Below, piece after piece: positions 1-5,637 of a DNA stretch of 6,640 bases. Position 1 is the stretch's first letter. Each line of letters begins with the position of its first letter. The stretch comes from Fidelibacterota bacterium. GTDB lineage: Bacteria; Bipolaricaulota; Bipolaricaulia; Bipolaricaulales; Bipolaricaulaceae. The position numbers were made by a program, and so were the translations under genes. The notes under the pieces were generated by a model that saw only the letters and a program-made list of their open reading frames with translations, was not told the origin of the DNA and made no database searches. The stretch lies in NCBI GenBank assembly GCA_024277405.1, contig JAJRVI010000032.1, forward strand, positions 1 to 6,640, read 5' to 3'.

Positions 1-1498
1 GGAGGAGGTACTTGGCACGCCTTCCCCGCACCGTGAACGCGACGGCCCCCACCGCGCCCTCACCGGAGGGCCGATTCTCCCCCTTCCCCTCCACGAACCG
101 GGACACCAGGGCCCGGACCCGGGCGCGGGCCTCCTCGAGGACCGGGAGGGGGAGCTTCCCGCGGGAGAGGGGGCCCGTGACCCCGAGGTAGGTGAAGGGG
201 CGGATCTCCTTTAGCACCATGGCGACGATGGCCGCGATCTCCTCCATCTCCTCCTTCCCCATCCCCCGCTCGGTGACCCAGGGGGTCCCCATCCTGATCC
301 CATGGGCATCGGCCGCGGAGGTGTCCCCGGGGATGGTGTTCTTGTTGGTCACGAGGCCCACCAGGTCCAGGACCCGGGCGGCGATCTCCCCCAACATAGT
401 CTCCCCGTTCGGGGTCCTTATCGCCCGCAGGTCGATCACCAGGAGGTGGGTATCCGTCCCCCCGTAGGCGAGCTTCAGCCCTTCGTTCTGGAGGGCGACG
501 GCGAGGTATTTGGCGTTCTCGACGATCCTCCTCTGTAGCTCCCGGAACTCCGGGGTCCTCGCCAGGGCAAAGGCGGCGGCGATGGCGGCGAACTTGTTCA
601 CGTGCGGGCCGCCCTGGGCCCCGGGGAAGACGGCGAGATCGATCGCCCGGGCGATATCGGGGTCGGTGGTCATAATGACGGCGCCCCGGGGACCGCACAG
701 GGTCTTGTGGGTGGTGAACATAATGACGTCGGCGTAGCCGATGGGGTTGGGATAGACCCCGGCGATGGCGAGCCCCGCGGTGTGGGCGATGTCGGCGAAG
801 AGATAGGCCCCCACCTTGTCGGCGATCTCGCGGAAGGCCGCCCAGTCCGGAGCCCAGGGGTAGGAGGTGTAACCGGCGATGATCATCCTCGGCTTATGCT
901 TCACCGCGAGATCCATGATCCTGTCGTAGTCGAGCCTCTCCGTGCGGGGATCCACCCCATAGGACACCACGTTGAAGCGGCGGCCGGATTGGTGGAAGGG
1001 GGACCCGTGGGAGAGGTGTCCTCCCTGGGCGAGCTCCATGGCCATGATGGTATCCCCGGGGGAGAGGAGCGCGTCGTAGATCGCCATATTGGCCGCGGCT
1101 CCGGAGAGAGCTTGGACGTTCACGTGGATCTCGTCCGCGGGGACCTCGGGGGTGGCGAAGCATTCCGCCGCCCGCCGGCACGCCAACGCCTCCACCACGT
1201 CCACGAGCTCCGTACCCTTGTAGAACCGCCGGTCGGCGTAACGGCGGTTGTACGCCAGTCGCTCGGCCAAATCCAGGATCCGCTCCTCCGGGAGCCGGAG
1301 GTCCTCGTCCCGGGGGTAACCCTCGGCATAGATCGATGTGAAGACGCTTCCCAGGGCCTCCCGCACCGCGCGGGGGGTGAGGGATTCCGAGGGGATGAGG
1401 ATGATCTTCTCCTCCTGGCGCCGCTCCTCGGCCCCTATGAGGGCCTGGAGGGCGCGGTCGACCTCAGCGAGGCCTGATCTCAACAAGTTCCGCTTCAT
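1..1498 (-). CDS. glyA: Serine hydroxymethyltransferase-like protein with C-terminal extension (3' end beyond window)
   Basis: PLP enzyme that interconverts serine and glycine with tetrahydrofolate in the cytosol. The 499 residues visible carry SHMT hallmarks: IPSES at 35-39, YAEGYP at 57-62, DIAHTAG at 236-242 (PLP-contacting Asp236 and His239), FTTHKT at 261-266 with the Schiff-base lysine at 265, GGPHVNK at 296-302, and GIRMGTP at 400-406 (Arg402, substrate carboxylate). It is a divergent subtype. About 27 extra residues separate YAEGYP from RRFYKG (90-95), where canonical enzymes read YAEGYPG-RYYGG almost directly. The SHMT core should end near residue 468, but the frame stays open to the window edge. 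The last residues (FTVRGRRAKYLL, 488-499) resemble the start of a GcvT/YgfZ folate-binding domain, so a fusion is likely but unproven. The ATG start is supported by GGAGGAGG just upstream, and it overlaps the previous gene by 35 nt. SHMT identity is secure; the extension's identity is inference. Confidence 0.9.
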   Translation of the reverse strand, partial: MKRNLLRSGLAEVDRALQALIGAEERRQEEKIILIPSESLTPRAVREALGSVFTSIYAEGYPRDEDLRLPEERILDLAERLAYNRRYADRRFYKGTELVDVVEALACRRAAECFATPEVPADEIHVNVQALSGAAANMAIYDALLSPGDTIMAMELAQGGHLSHGSPFHQSGRRFNVVSYGVDPRTERLDYDRIMDLAVKHKPRMIIAGYTSYPWAPDWAAFREIADKVGAYLFADIAHTAGLAIAGVYPNPIGYADVIMFTTHKTLCGPRGAVIMTTDPDIARAIDLAVFPGAQGGPHVNKFAAIAAAFALARTPEFRELQRRIVENAKYLAVALQNEGLKLAYGGTDTHLLVIDLRAIRTPNGETMLGEIAARVLDLVGLVTNKNTIPGDTSAADAHGIRMGTPWVTERGMGKEEMEEIAAIVAMVLKEIRPFTYLGVTGPLSRGKLPLPVLEEARARVRALVSRFVEGKGENRPSGEGAVGAVAFTVRGRRAKYLL

Positions 1499-2573
1499 CG
1501 TCCTCCTCCAAACGGACCAACCCCTTCACCCAATCGGCCCTCCTCCACCCCAGCTCCACCGCCAGGTAGATCGCCCCGGACACCAGGGTGTGTCCACCCA
1601 ACAGGAACGGGGCCTTCGCCCGCTTGATCGCCCGCAGGAGCTCGCGGAGCGTGGGGTCCGCGACCCCCTCTTCCTCCAACAGGTCGAAGGAGAAACGTTC
1701 CTCCGGCGGGGGCCAGATGCCCAGCCCGGCGAAGAGGACCCGTATGTCCCACACCACCACGTCGCTCGCCCGCGAGAGCTCCGCGACGAGGCCGTCAGGG
1801 CCCAGGGCCTCGTAGAGCCCGAGGATCAGGGACCGCTCCCGCCTGCCCTCGGCCTTCATCCCCCGGGCCTCGGAGAGGACCCGCGTCCGGCACGCGGCCT
1901 TTCGGTCCAGGAAACGCAGGAGATGCCCGCTCACCCGGCCGAGCAACGTCACCCGGCGCCCGGGCTCCACGAGGGCCGACAACAGGGCCTCCGCGCGGGG
2001 GATCGGCCGCAGCGCCTCGGCGAGCGCCGGCGGGAGATCCGCCTTGCAGGCGAGGACCTGGAGCTCCCCGGGGGTGTCTATGTCGAATTGGGTCCGGGCG
2101 CTACGGGGGAGCTCGAAACACCGGTACCCCAACTCCCACAACCGCCAACCCAGGGCGTTGTCGTTCGTCAGCCCCCGGAAGACCTCGACCTTGGGGGGAC
2201 AGATCAGGGCGAAATCAGTGGAATAGAAATTGTTCAGGACCGCGAAGGGCTCGGGAAAATCGAGGGCCAGGATATGGGCGAGCTCCTCCTCGTCCAGGAG
2301 GAAGCCGCTGCCAGCGGAGAAATAGAGGAGCCTACGGGGGCGAACTCTTTCCACGAAGGACACCAGAGCCTCGCCCCACCGAAAACCCTCGCTCAGGGTG
2401 GGGACGACCTCCGCCCCCTCCCATCCCCGGACCTCCGGCGTGAGGACGAAGAGGTCCGTCCCCGCGCCGAGGTCCCTCAACTTGGATAGAAGCCATTTGG
2501 TGGCAGCCACGCGGGCCCTCCCCACGATATCGGCGGGCGGGGCCGTGGCCACCACGCAGGCGGTCCCCGCCAT
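1464..2573 (-). CDS. Conserved hypothetical protein, NTP-transferase-like N-terminal region
   Basis: A 369-residue soluble protein whose function I do not recognise. Residues 1-180 look like a degenerate MobA/CofC-type nucleotidyltransferase fold. There is a hydrophobic strand at the N-terminus (ACVVATAP), a helix with R19-R21 and K26-W27, YFSAGSGFLLDEEEL at 84-98 in the place of the usual metal-site loop, NNFYSTDFAL at 114-123, and SARTQFDIDTPGELQVL at 158-174, which closely matches the D-x-DTPEDL signature of that superfamily. The GG-x-x-x-RMG nucleotide loop is absent, so catalysis is doubtful. Residues 181-369 form a second domain with LLGRVSGHLL (210-219) and LLGGHTLVSGAIYLAVELG (324-342), of unknown role. 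The ATG at 2573 follows the rpsR stop after 2 nt (TGAGGATG), so translation is probably coupled. Its 3' end overlaps glyA by 35 nt. The frame is open upstream to 2759, but that part is only a shadow of rpsR. Confidence 0.8.
   Translation of the reverse strand: MAGTACVVATAPPADIVGRARVAATKWLLSKLRDLGAGTDLFVLTPEVRGWEGAEVVPTLSEGFRWGEALVSFVERVRPRRLLYFSAGSGFLLDEEELAHILALDFPEPFAVLNNFYSTDFALICPPKVEVFRGLTNDNALGWRLWELGYRCFELPRSARTQFDIDTPGELQVLACKADLPPALAEALRPIPRAEALLSALVEPGRRVTLLGRVSGHLLRFLDRKAACRTRVLSEARGMKAEGRRERSLILGLYEALGPDGLVAELSRASDVVVWDIRVLFAGLGIWPPPEERFSFDLLEEEGVADPTLRELLRAIKRAKAPFLLGGHTLVSGAIYLAVELGWRRADWVKGLVRLEEDDEAELVEIRPR
1502..1509 (-). promoter_or_regulatory. Ribosome binding site of glyA
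   Basis: GGAGGAGG on the minus strand. Its upstream GGAGG core lies 6 nt before the ATG at 1498. It sits inside the 3' end of the preceding gene and supports the overlapping glyA start, since no other good start exists before the conserved IPSES region. Confidence 0.75.
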
Positions 2574-2575
2574 CC

Positions 2576-2788
2576 TCAGGGCTTCACTTCGTAGGGGAGG
2601 AGGGCCAGCTTGCGCGCACGGTCGATCTCCGTGGCCAGCTGGCGCTGATGCTTGGCACAGAGGTGGGTGATCCTGCGGGAGAGGATCTTCCCGCGGCGGT
2701 TCATGAACTGCCGCAGGACCTCGGGTTCCTTGTAGGTAAGCTTGAGGCCGTGCTTGCACACACGGCAGGCTCTGGTCTTCCCGGGCAT
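2576..2788 (-). CDS. rpsR: 30S ribosomal protein S18
   Basis: Small-subunit protein that sits next to S6 on the platform of the 30S subunit. It is 70 residues, normal for the family. The bacterial S18 signature is clear: YKEPEVLRQFMNRRGKILSRR (19-39), then THLCAKHQRQL (41-51) and the ending RKLALLPYEV. Cys8, Cys11, Cys44 and His47 are placed as in zinc-type S18 proteins, so metal binding is plausible. The ATG lies 1 nt after the ssb stop. Its Shine-Dalgarno GAGGAGGT (2800-2807) is written in the Glu-Glu-Val codons of the SSB tail, which suggests translational coupling. S18 is third in the common rpsF-ssb-rpsR order, but the rplI gene often found next is absent here. Confidence 0.97.
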   Translation of the reverse strand: MPGKTRACRVCKHGLKLTYKEPEVLRQFMNRRGKILSRRITHLCAKHQRQLATEIDRARKLALLPYEVKP

Positions 2789-2789
2789 A

Positions 2790-3209
2790 TCAGAACGGCA
2801 CCTCCTCTTCGGGTTCCGGCTCGGGGATCTCGGGCGGCTCCGGAAGCTCCGCCTCGTACTCCGCCGGGACCTCGGGCTTCGGTCCCAGGAAGTGTACATA
2901 CTGGGCGACCACCTCGGTAGTCTTCCGTCGCTCCCCCTCCTGGGTGGTAAAGGAGCGGATACGTAGCCGCCCGTCTATGGCCACAAGCCGCCCTTTCTGG
3001 AGATAAGTGGCGCAGGACTCCGCCTGCTTCCCCCATACCACCACCGGCACGTAGGTGGTTTCCTCCTCCCAGCTGTTGGTCTCCGGGTTGAGGACCCGGC
3101 GGTTCACGGCGATGGCGAACCGCACCATCGCCTGCCCGCTCTGGGTATAGCGGAGCTCCGGGTCCGCCGTGAGGCGGCCCGTGAGGATCACCCGATTGAG
3201 ATCGGACAC
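2790..3209 (-). CDS. ssb: Single-stranded DNA-binding protein SSB
   Basis: Coats single-stranded DNA in replication, repair and recombination and recruits partner proteins through its C-terminal tip. It is 139 residues, somewhat short. The OB fold covers about 1-108, with LNRVILTGRLTADPELRYT at 4-22, FAIAVNR at 31-37, VPVVVWGKQAE at 54-64 and KGRLVAIDGRL at 72-82. A short acidic, proline-rich linker (111-133) leads to the tail EEEVPF, equivalent to the DDDIPF partner-binding tip. The start is GTG at 3209, placed by the conserved LNRVILTGRL; it follows the rpsF stop after 3 nt. Position between rpsF and rpsR is the standard bacterial arrangement. Confidence 0.97.
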   Translation of the reverse strand: MSDLNRVILTGRLTADPELRYTQSGQAMVRFAIAVNRRVLNPETNSWEEETTYVPVVVWGKQAESCATYLQKGRLVAIDGRLRIRSFTTQEGERRKTTEVVAQYVHFLGPKPEVPAEYEAELPEPPEIPEPEPEEEVPF

Positions 3210-3212
3210 GGC

Positions 3213-3515
3213 TCAGTCACCATCCGTCCTCACTATCTGATAGCGAAGGAGCTCGTCGTCCACCCGGAGGCGCTCCTCGAACGCGGAGACCCTGTCCGGG
3301 GAGAGGGAGAAATTCACGAGCACGTAATATCCCTCCCGGAAATCGTCGATCTCATAGGCCATGATCCGTGTGCCCCACTCGTCCACGTTCTGGACCTGTC
3401 CGCCGTTGTCCTGGATGAGCTGATTTATGCGCTCTATCTTCTCTTTGCGCCTTTGTTCATCTAAATCAGGACGAATTATGTAAACTACCTCGTAGCTTCT
3501 CAGCTCGGGCGCCAC
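3213..3515 (-). CDS. rpsF: 30S ribosomal protein S6
   Basis: Small-subunit protein that binds 16S rRNA together with S18. With the GTG start at 3515 it is 100 residues, the usual length. Conserved features are LRSYEVVYIIRPDL (6-19), the helix ERINQLIQDNGG (28-39), WGTRIMAYEIDDFREGYYVLVNF (47-69; the bridging W-G-x-R-x-x-A-Y-x-I pattern) and DDELLRYQIVR (86-96). The frame is open to an ATG at 3644, but that extension has no S6 similarity and would run through the promoter. GAGGAGGT at 3523-3530 fixes the GTG. It is the first gene of the leftward operon. In many bacteria the S6:S18 pair represses its own mRNA, but I did not identify that leader motif here. Confidence 0.96.
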   Translation of the reverse strand: MAPELRSYEVVYIIRPDLDEQRRKEKIERINQLIQDNGGQVQNVDEWGTRIMAYEIDDFREGYYVLVNFSLSPDRVSAFEERLRVDDELLRYQIVRTDGD

Positions 3516-3522
3516 CTTCGTA

Positions 3523-3530
3523 ACCTCCTC
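3523..3530 (-). promoter_or_regulatory. Ribosome binding site of rpsF
   Basis: GAGGAGGT on the minus strand, 7 nt before the GTG at 3515. It decides the rpsF start in favour of GTG over the upstream in-frame ATG at 3644. Confidence 0.8.
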
Positions 3531-3558
3531 TGCAACTGGAATTCTCGCGGTTTGCCGA

Positions 3559-3587
3559 ACTGTACTACAGCCCTTCGGCTTTGTCAA
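3559..3587 (-). promoter_or_regulatory. Sigma-70-type promoter of the rpsF-ssb-rpsR-glyA operon
   Basis: On the minus strand a perfect -35 TTGACA (3582-3587) is followed after 17 nt by TACAGT (3559-3564, 4 of 6 matches to TATAAT). Transcription would start near 3552, giving a leader of about 37 nt before the rpsF GTG. It is the only strong promoter seen for the five-gene operon. Confidence 0.75.
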
Positions 3588-3624
3588 CCTGTGGCCGCAA
3601 CCCCCGATCCCAAGGGCAATCCCC

Positions 3625-3654
3625 TTGACAGGTGAACAATGCATGCCTTATAAT
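3625..3654 (+). promoter_or_regulatory. Consensus sigma-70-type promoter of hup
   Basis: Perfect TTGACA (3625-3630) and perfect TATAAT (3649-3654) with an 18-nt spacer. Transcription would begin near 3661, about 26 nt before the hup ATG, with the AG-rich Shine-Dalgarno GAGGGGGGTG (3671-3680) in between. The -35 boxes of this promoter and the divergent rpsF promoter are only 37 nt apart, so the two could share regulation. Confidence 0.85.
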
Positions 3655-3686
3655 TGCTCACACTTTAACAGAGGGGGGTGTAGTCG

Positions 3687-4010
3687 ATGAACAAGGGGGA
3701 GTTGATCGCCAAATTGGCTGAGCGTGCTGGGATGACGAAGAAGGACGCGAGAAAGGCCCTGGATACCCTTATCGACATCATCATCGAGACGGTGAGCAAG
3801 AACGAGGAGGTCCTGCTCACCGGCTTCGGGAAGTTCGAAGCCCGGGCGCGCAAGGAGTCGCAGCGCATCAACCCGCAGACCCAGCAGCGCATCAAGGTCC
3901 CGAGCAAGGTCGTCCCCGTGTTCAGGCCCGGACGGAACTTCAAAGAGGCGGTCCAGAAGAAACTGAAGGCCGTGACCGAGAGGGGCCAGCTTAAGGTCAA
4001 GAGAGCCTGA
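3687..4010 (+). CDS. hup: DNA-binding protein HU
   Basis: Small basic nucleoid protein that dimerises and bends DNA. Residues 1-90 are the full HU fold: MNKGELIAKLAERAGMTKKD helices (1-20), the dimer helix ARKALDTLIDIIIETV (21-36), GFGKFEARAR (46-55), the beta-arm with RINPQT (60-65; Pro63 is the DNA-intercalating proline) and VPVFRPGRNFKEAV (76-89). It is 107 residues where about 90 is usual; the extra 17 residues (KKLKAVTERGQLKVKRA, 91-107) form a short basic tail. A clear Shine-Dalgarno and a consensus promoter precede it, and an intrinsic terminator follows, so it is a single-gene transcription unit. It could be an IHF-like paralogue, but HU is the simpler call. Confidence 0.95.
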   Translation: MNKGELIAKLAERAGMTKKDARKALDTLIDIIIETVSKNEEVLLTGFGKFEARARKESQRINPQTQQRIKVPSKVVPVFRPGRNFKEAVQKKLKAVTERGQLKVKRA

Positions 4011-4036
4011 GAAAGCCTTTTCGGCGATCATGGTCG

Positions 4037-4069
4037 AACCCGGCAGTTAGGGACGCTGCCGGGTTTTTT
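4037..4069 (+). terminator. Rho-independent terminator of hup
   Basis: Perfect 10-bp stem (AACCCGGCAG, 4037-4046, with CTGCCGGGTT, 4056-4065) around a 9-nt loop. A run of six T begins at 4064, and its first two bases lie inside the stem. It starts 26 nt after the hup stop. The other strand lacks a T-run after the hairpin, so it should act only rightward. Confidence 0.92.
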
Positions 4070-4083
4070 CTCGGTGTTCGGTT

Positions 4084-4283
4084 CGGTATAGGGAGGGGGG
4101 AGCAGGGTTTCCCTCGCCCGTGCCGACTCGAACGGCGGCCTTGCGGGCCGAGGGCCATTCCCGACGGCAGGAGGGGACCGTCGAGCGCCGTCTCGGCCTA
4201 CAGGGCTGTAAACCCGAACAGGCTGGCACCTTGCCGCGGACTATCTGCCCCACGGCGGGGCAGCGCTGCTCCCCCCTGTACCG
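4084..4283. ncRNA. Candidate structured non-coding RNA (strand and family unresolved)
   Basis: This fills the protein-free gap between hup and asnS. Nested, mutually compatible inverted repeats are visible: a closing helix of 18 pairs (4095-4105 with 4266-4276, extended by 4084-4090 with 4277-4283 across a 4-nt bulge at 4091-4094), GTGCC/GGCAC (4120-4124 with 4225-4229), GGCCGAG/CTCGGCC (4146-4152 with 4192-4198), an apical hairpin CGACGG/CCGTCG (4162-4167 with 4178-4183), and a side hairpin CTGCCCC/GGGGCAG (4245-4251 with 4257-4263). The result is a rod about 200 nt long with a side hairpin near its base, reminiscent in size and shape of 6S RNA, though I recognise no family sequence motif. 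One closing pair is G-U if read on the plus strand but C-A on the minus strand, favouring plus. A promoter-like TTGAGC/TATAAT favours minus. GC-rich sequence forms repeats easily, so this needs conservation evidence. Confidence 0.4.
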
Positions 4284-4306
4284 GCACCCGGACAAACCGG
4301 AAAGCG

Positions 4307-4334
4307 ATTATAGGGGGGCAAAAGGGGGGCTCAA
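4307..4334 (-). promoter_or_regulatory. Possible promoter reading into the hup-asnS gap
   Basis: On the minus strand TTGAGC (4329-4334, 4 of 6 matches) lies 16 nt before a perfect TATAAT (4307-4312). The -35 overlaps the asnS stop codon. Transcription would start near 4300 and run through the inverted-repeat element, with no protein gene downstream until the antisense side of hup. The spacer contains two GGGGGGC runs (plus-strand reading, 4313-4319 and 4324-4330) separated by four A. It may be chance, but TATAAT is uncommon in sequence this GC-rich. Confidence 0.4.
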
Positions 4335-5635
4335 GGGTAGAGGCGGTCGAGCATGCGGGGAAATGGGATCGTCTCGCGGATGTGCTTCACGCCGCAGATC
4401 CAGGCGATGGTCCGCTCCACCCCCAGGCCGAAGCCCGCGTGAGGCACCGAGCCCCATCGCCTCAGGTCTATGTACCACCGATACGGCTCCAGGGGGAGGC
4501 CGTACTCCCGGAGCTGCTCCACCAGCTCCTCCTCCGTATCCACGCGCTGGGATCCCCCGATGATCTCGCCGTACCCCTCCGGGGCGATGAGATCGGCGCA
4601 CAACACCACCGAGGGATCGTCCGGCGCCCGCTTCATGTAAAAGGGCTTTATCCTCGCGGGGAATCGTTCCACGAACACCGGCCGCCCGAAGTGCGTCGAG
4701 AGCGCGTCCTCCGCCGGGGCGCCGAAATCGTCCCCGTACTCCATCCTGACCCCCCGGGAATTGATGATCTCCACCGCCTCGGCATATGTCACCCTGGCGA
4801 ACGGACCGGCCACCTCCGCACGGAGCTTCTCCACATCGCGCCCGAGGAGCTCCAACTCCCGTGGCCGCTCGGCGACCACGTACTCGACGATATACCGGAC
4901 GAGCCTTTCCTGCAGGTCCAGGTTGTCCTCATGCTCGAAGTAGGCCGCCTCGGCCTCGGCCATCCAGAACTCGGTGAGGTGACGGCGGGTCTTGGATTTC
5001 TCCGCCCGGAAAGCGGGACCGATCCAGTATACCCTCCCCAGCGCCATGCAGGTGGCCTCGAGATAAAGCTGTCCCGACTGCGAGAGGTAGGCGGGCTCGC
5101 CGAAGTAGTCGAGGGGGAAGAGGGTGGTCGTCCCCTCCACCTGCGTCCCCACGATGATGGGACACTCGGTGGCCACGAACCCCTCTTTCTTGAAGAACTC
5201 GCGGATGGCCCACAGCACCGCGTCCCGGACCCTCAAGATCGCGAACTGCCGGCGCATGCGGATCCAGAGGTGCCGGTGATCCATGAGGAACCCGACCCCG
5301 TGCTCCTTCAGGGTGATGGGGAACTGCTCCCGGGGGATCTGGACCGGCTGGAGGCGTGCCAGGAGGAGTTCGTACCCGCCCGGGGCCCGGGGATCGGCGC
5401 GCACGACCCCGGTGACGACGAGCGAGGTCTCCTGGGGGAGACGCTCACAGAGCTCGAAGCTCTCGGGCTCCGTGTCCTTGGCCGTGGCCACGCACTGAAG
5501 GAACCCCGTGCCGTCACGGACGATGAGGAACCTGATCTTCCCGGAGGAGCGTTTGTTGAAGAGCCACCCCCGGACCGAGACCTCCTCACCAACGTGATCC
5601 TGGAGCTCCTCGATATAGACCACCCTCGAGCCCAT
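4331..5635 (-). CDS. asnS: Asparaginyl-tRNA synthetase
   Basis: Class II aminoacyl-tRNA synthetase that charges tRNA-Asn with asparagine in the cytosol. It is 434 residues, normal for AsnRS. The N-terminal OB-fold anticodon-binding domain spans about 1-105 (VRGWLFNKRSSGKIRFLIVRDG at 21-42, FLQCV at 45-49). The catalytic domain shows SQSGQLYLE (185-193), motif 2 at 209-227 (FRAEKSKT then HLTEFWMAE) and motif 3 GFGLGVERTIAWICG (401-415). RPVFVERFPARIKPFYMKRAPDD (318-340) and APEGYGEIIGGSQR (351-364) are typical of AsnRS rather than AspRS. The ATG at 5635 is 2 nt after the stop of the upstream zinc-protein gene; the longer open frame to 5809 is a shadow of that gene. It is the last gene of the fabG-acpP cluster. 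I found no clear intrinsic terminator directly after it. Confidence 0.95.
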   Translation of the reverse strand: MGSRVVYIEELQDHVGEEVSVRGWLFNKRSSGKIRFLIVRDGTGFLQCVATAKDTEPESFELCERLPQETSLVVTGVVRADPRAPGGYELLLARLQPVQIPREQFPITLKEHGVGFLMDHRHLWIRMRRQFAILRVRDAVLWAIREFFKKEGFVATECPIIVGTQVEGTTTLFPLDYFGEPAYLSQSGQLYLEATCMALGRVYWIGPAFRAEKSKTRRHLTEFWMAEAEAAYFEHEDNLDLQERLVRYIVEYVVAERPRELELLGRDVEKLRAEVAGPFARVTYAEAVEIINSRGVRMEYGDDFGAPAEDALSTHFGRPVFVERFPARIKPFYMKRAPDDPSVVLCADLIAPEGYGEIIGGSQRVDTEEELVEQLREYGLPLEPYRWYIDLRRWGSVPHAGFGLGVERTIAWICGVKHIRETIPFPRMLDRLYP

Positions 5636-5637
5636 CG

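Noticed and set aside
602..1477. Plus-strand open frame of 291 codons opposite glyA
   Set aside because: Gly/Asp/Val/Glu-rich shadow of the SHMT gene with no domain and no reason to be translated.
1338..2489. Plus-strand open frame of 383 codons opposite the uncharacterised gene
   Set aside because: Pro/Gln/Gly/Glu-rich antisense shadow. The minus-strand frame has better spacing, a coupled start and a globular protein composition.
3516..3644. N-terminal extension of rpsF to an in-frame ATG at 3644
   Set aside because: The extra 43 residues lack S6 similarity and would run through the rpsF promoter. A strong Shine-Dalgarno marks the GTG at 3515.
4122..4136. tRNA T-arm-like sequence on the minus strand (GCCG, loop TTCGAGT, CGGC)
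   Set aside because: No matching acceptor stem, anticodon arm or CCA end follows, and the tmRNA 5' consensus is absent; most likely a chance match within the structured element.
4313..4330. Paired GGGGGGC runs on the plus strand as a G-quadruplex or repeat element
   Set aside because: Only two G6 tracts with one 5-nt loop, followed by a short GGG; not enough for a confident four-tract quadruplex.
4120..4563. Plus-strand open frame across the hup-asnS gap into asnS
   Set aside because: Arg/Gly/Pro-rich translation with no motif, overlaps the asnS 3' end, and the first part coincides with the inverted-repeat element.
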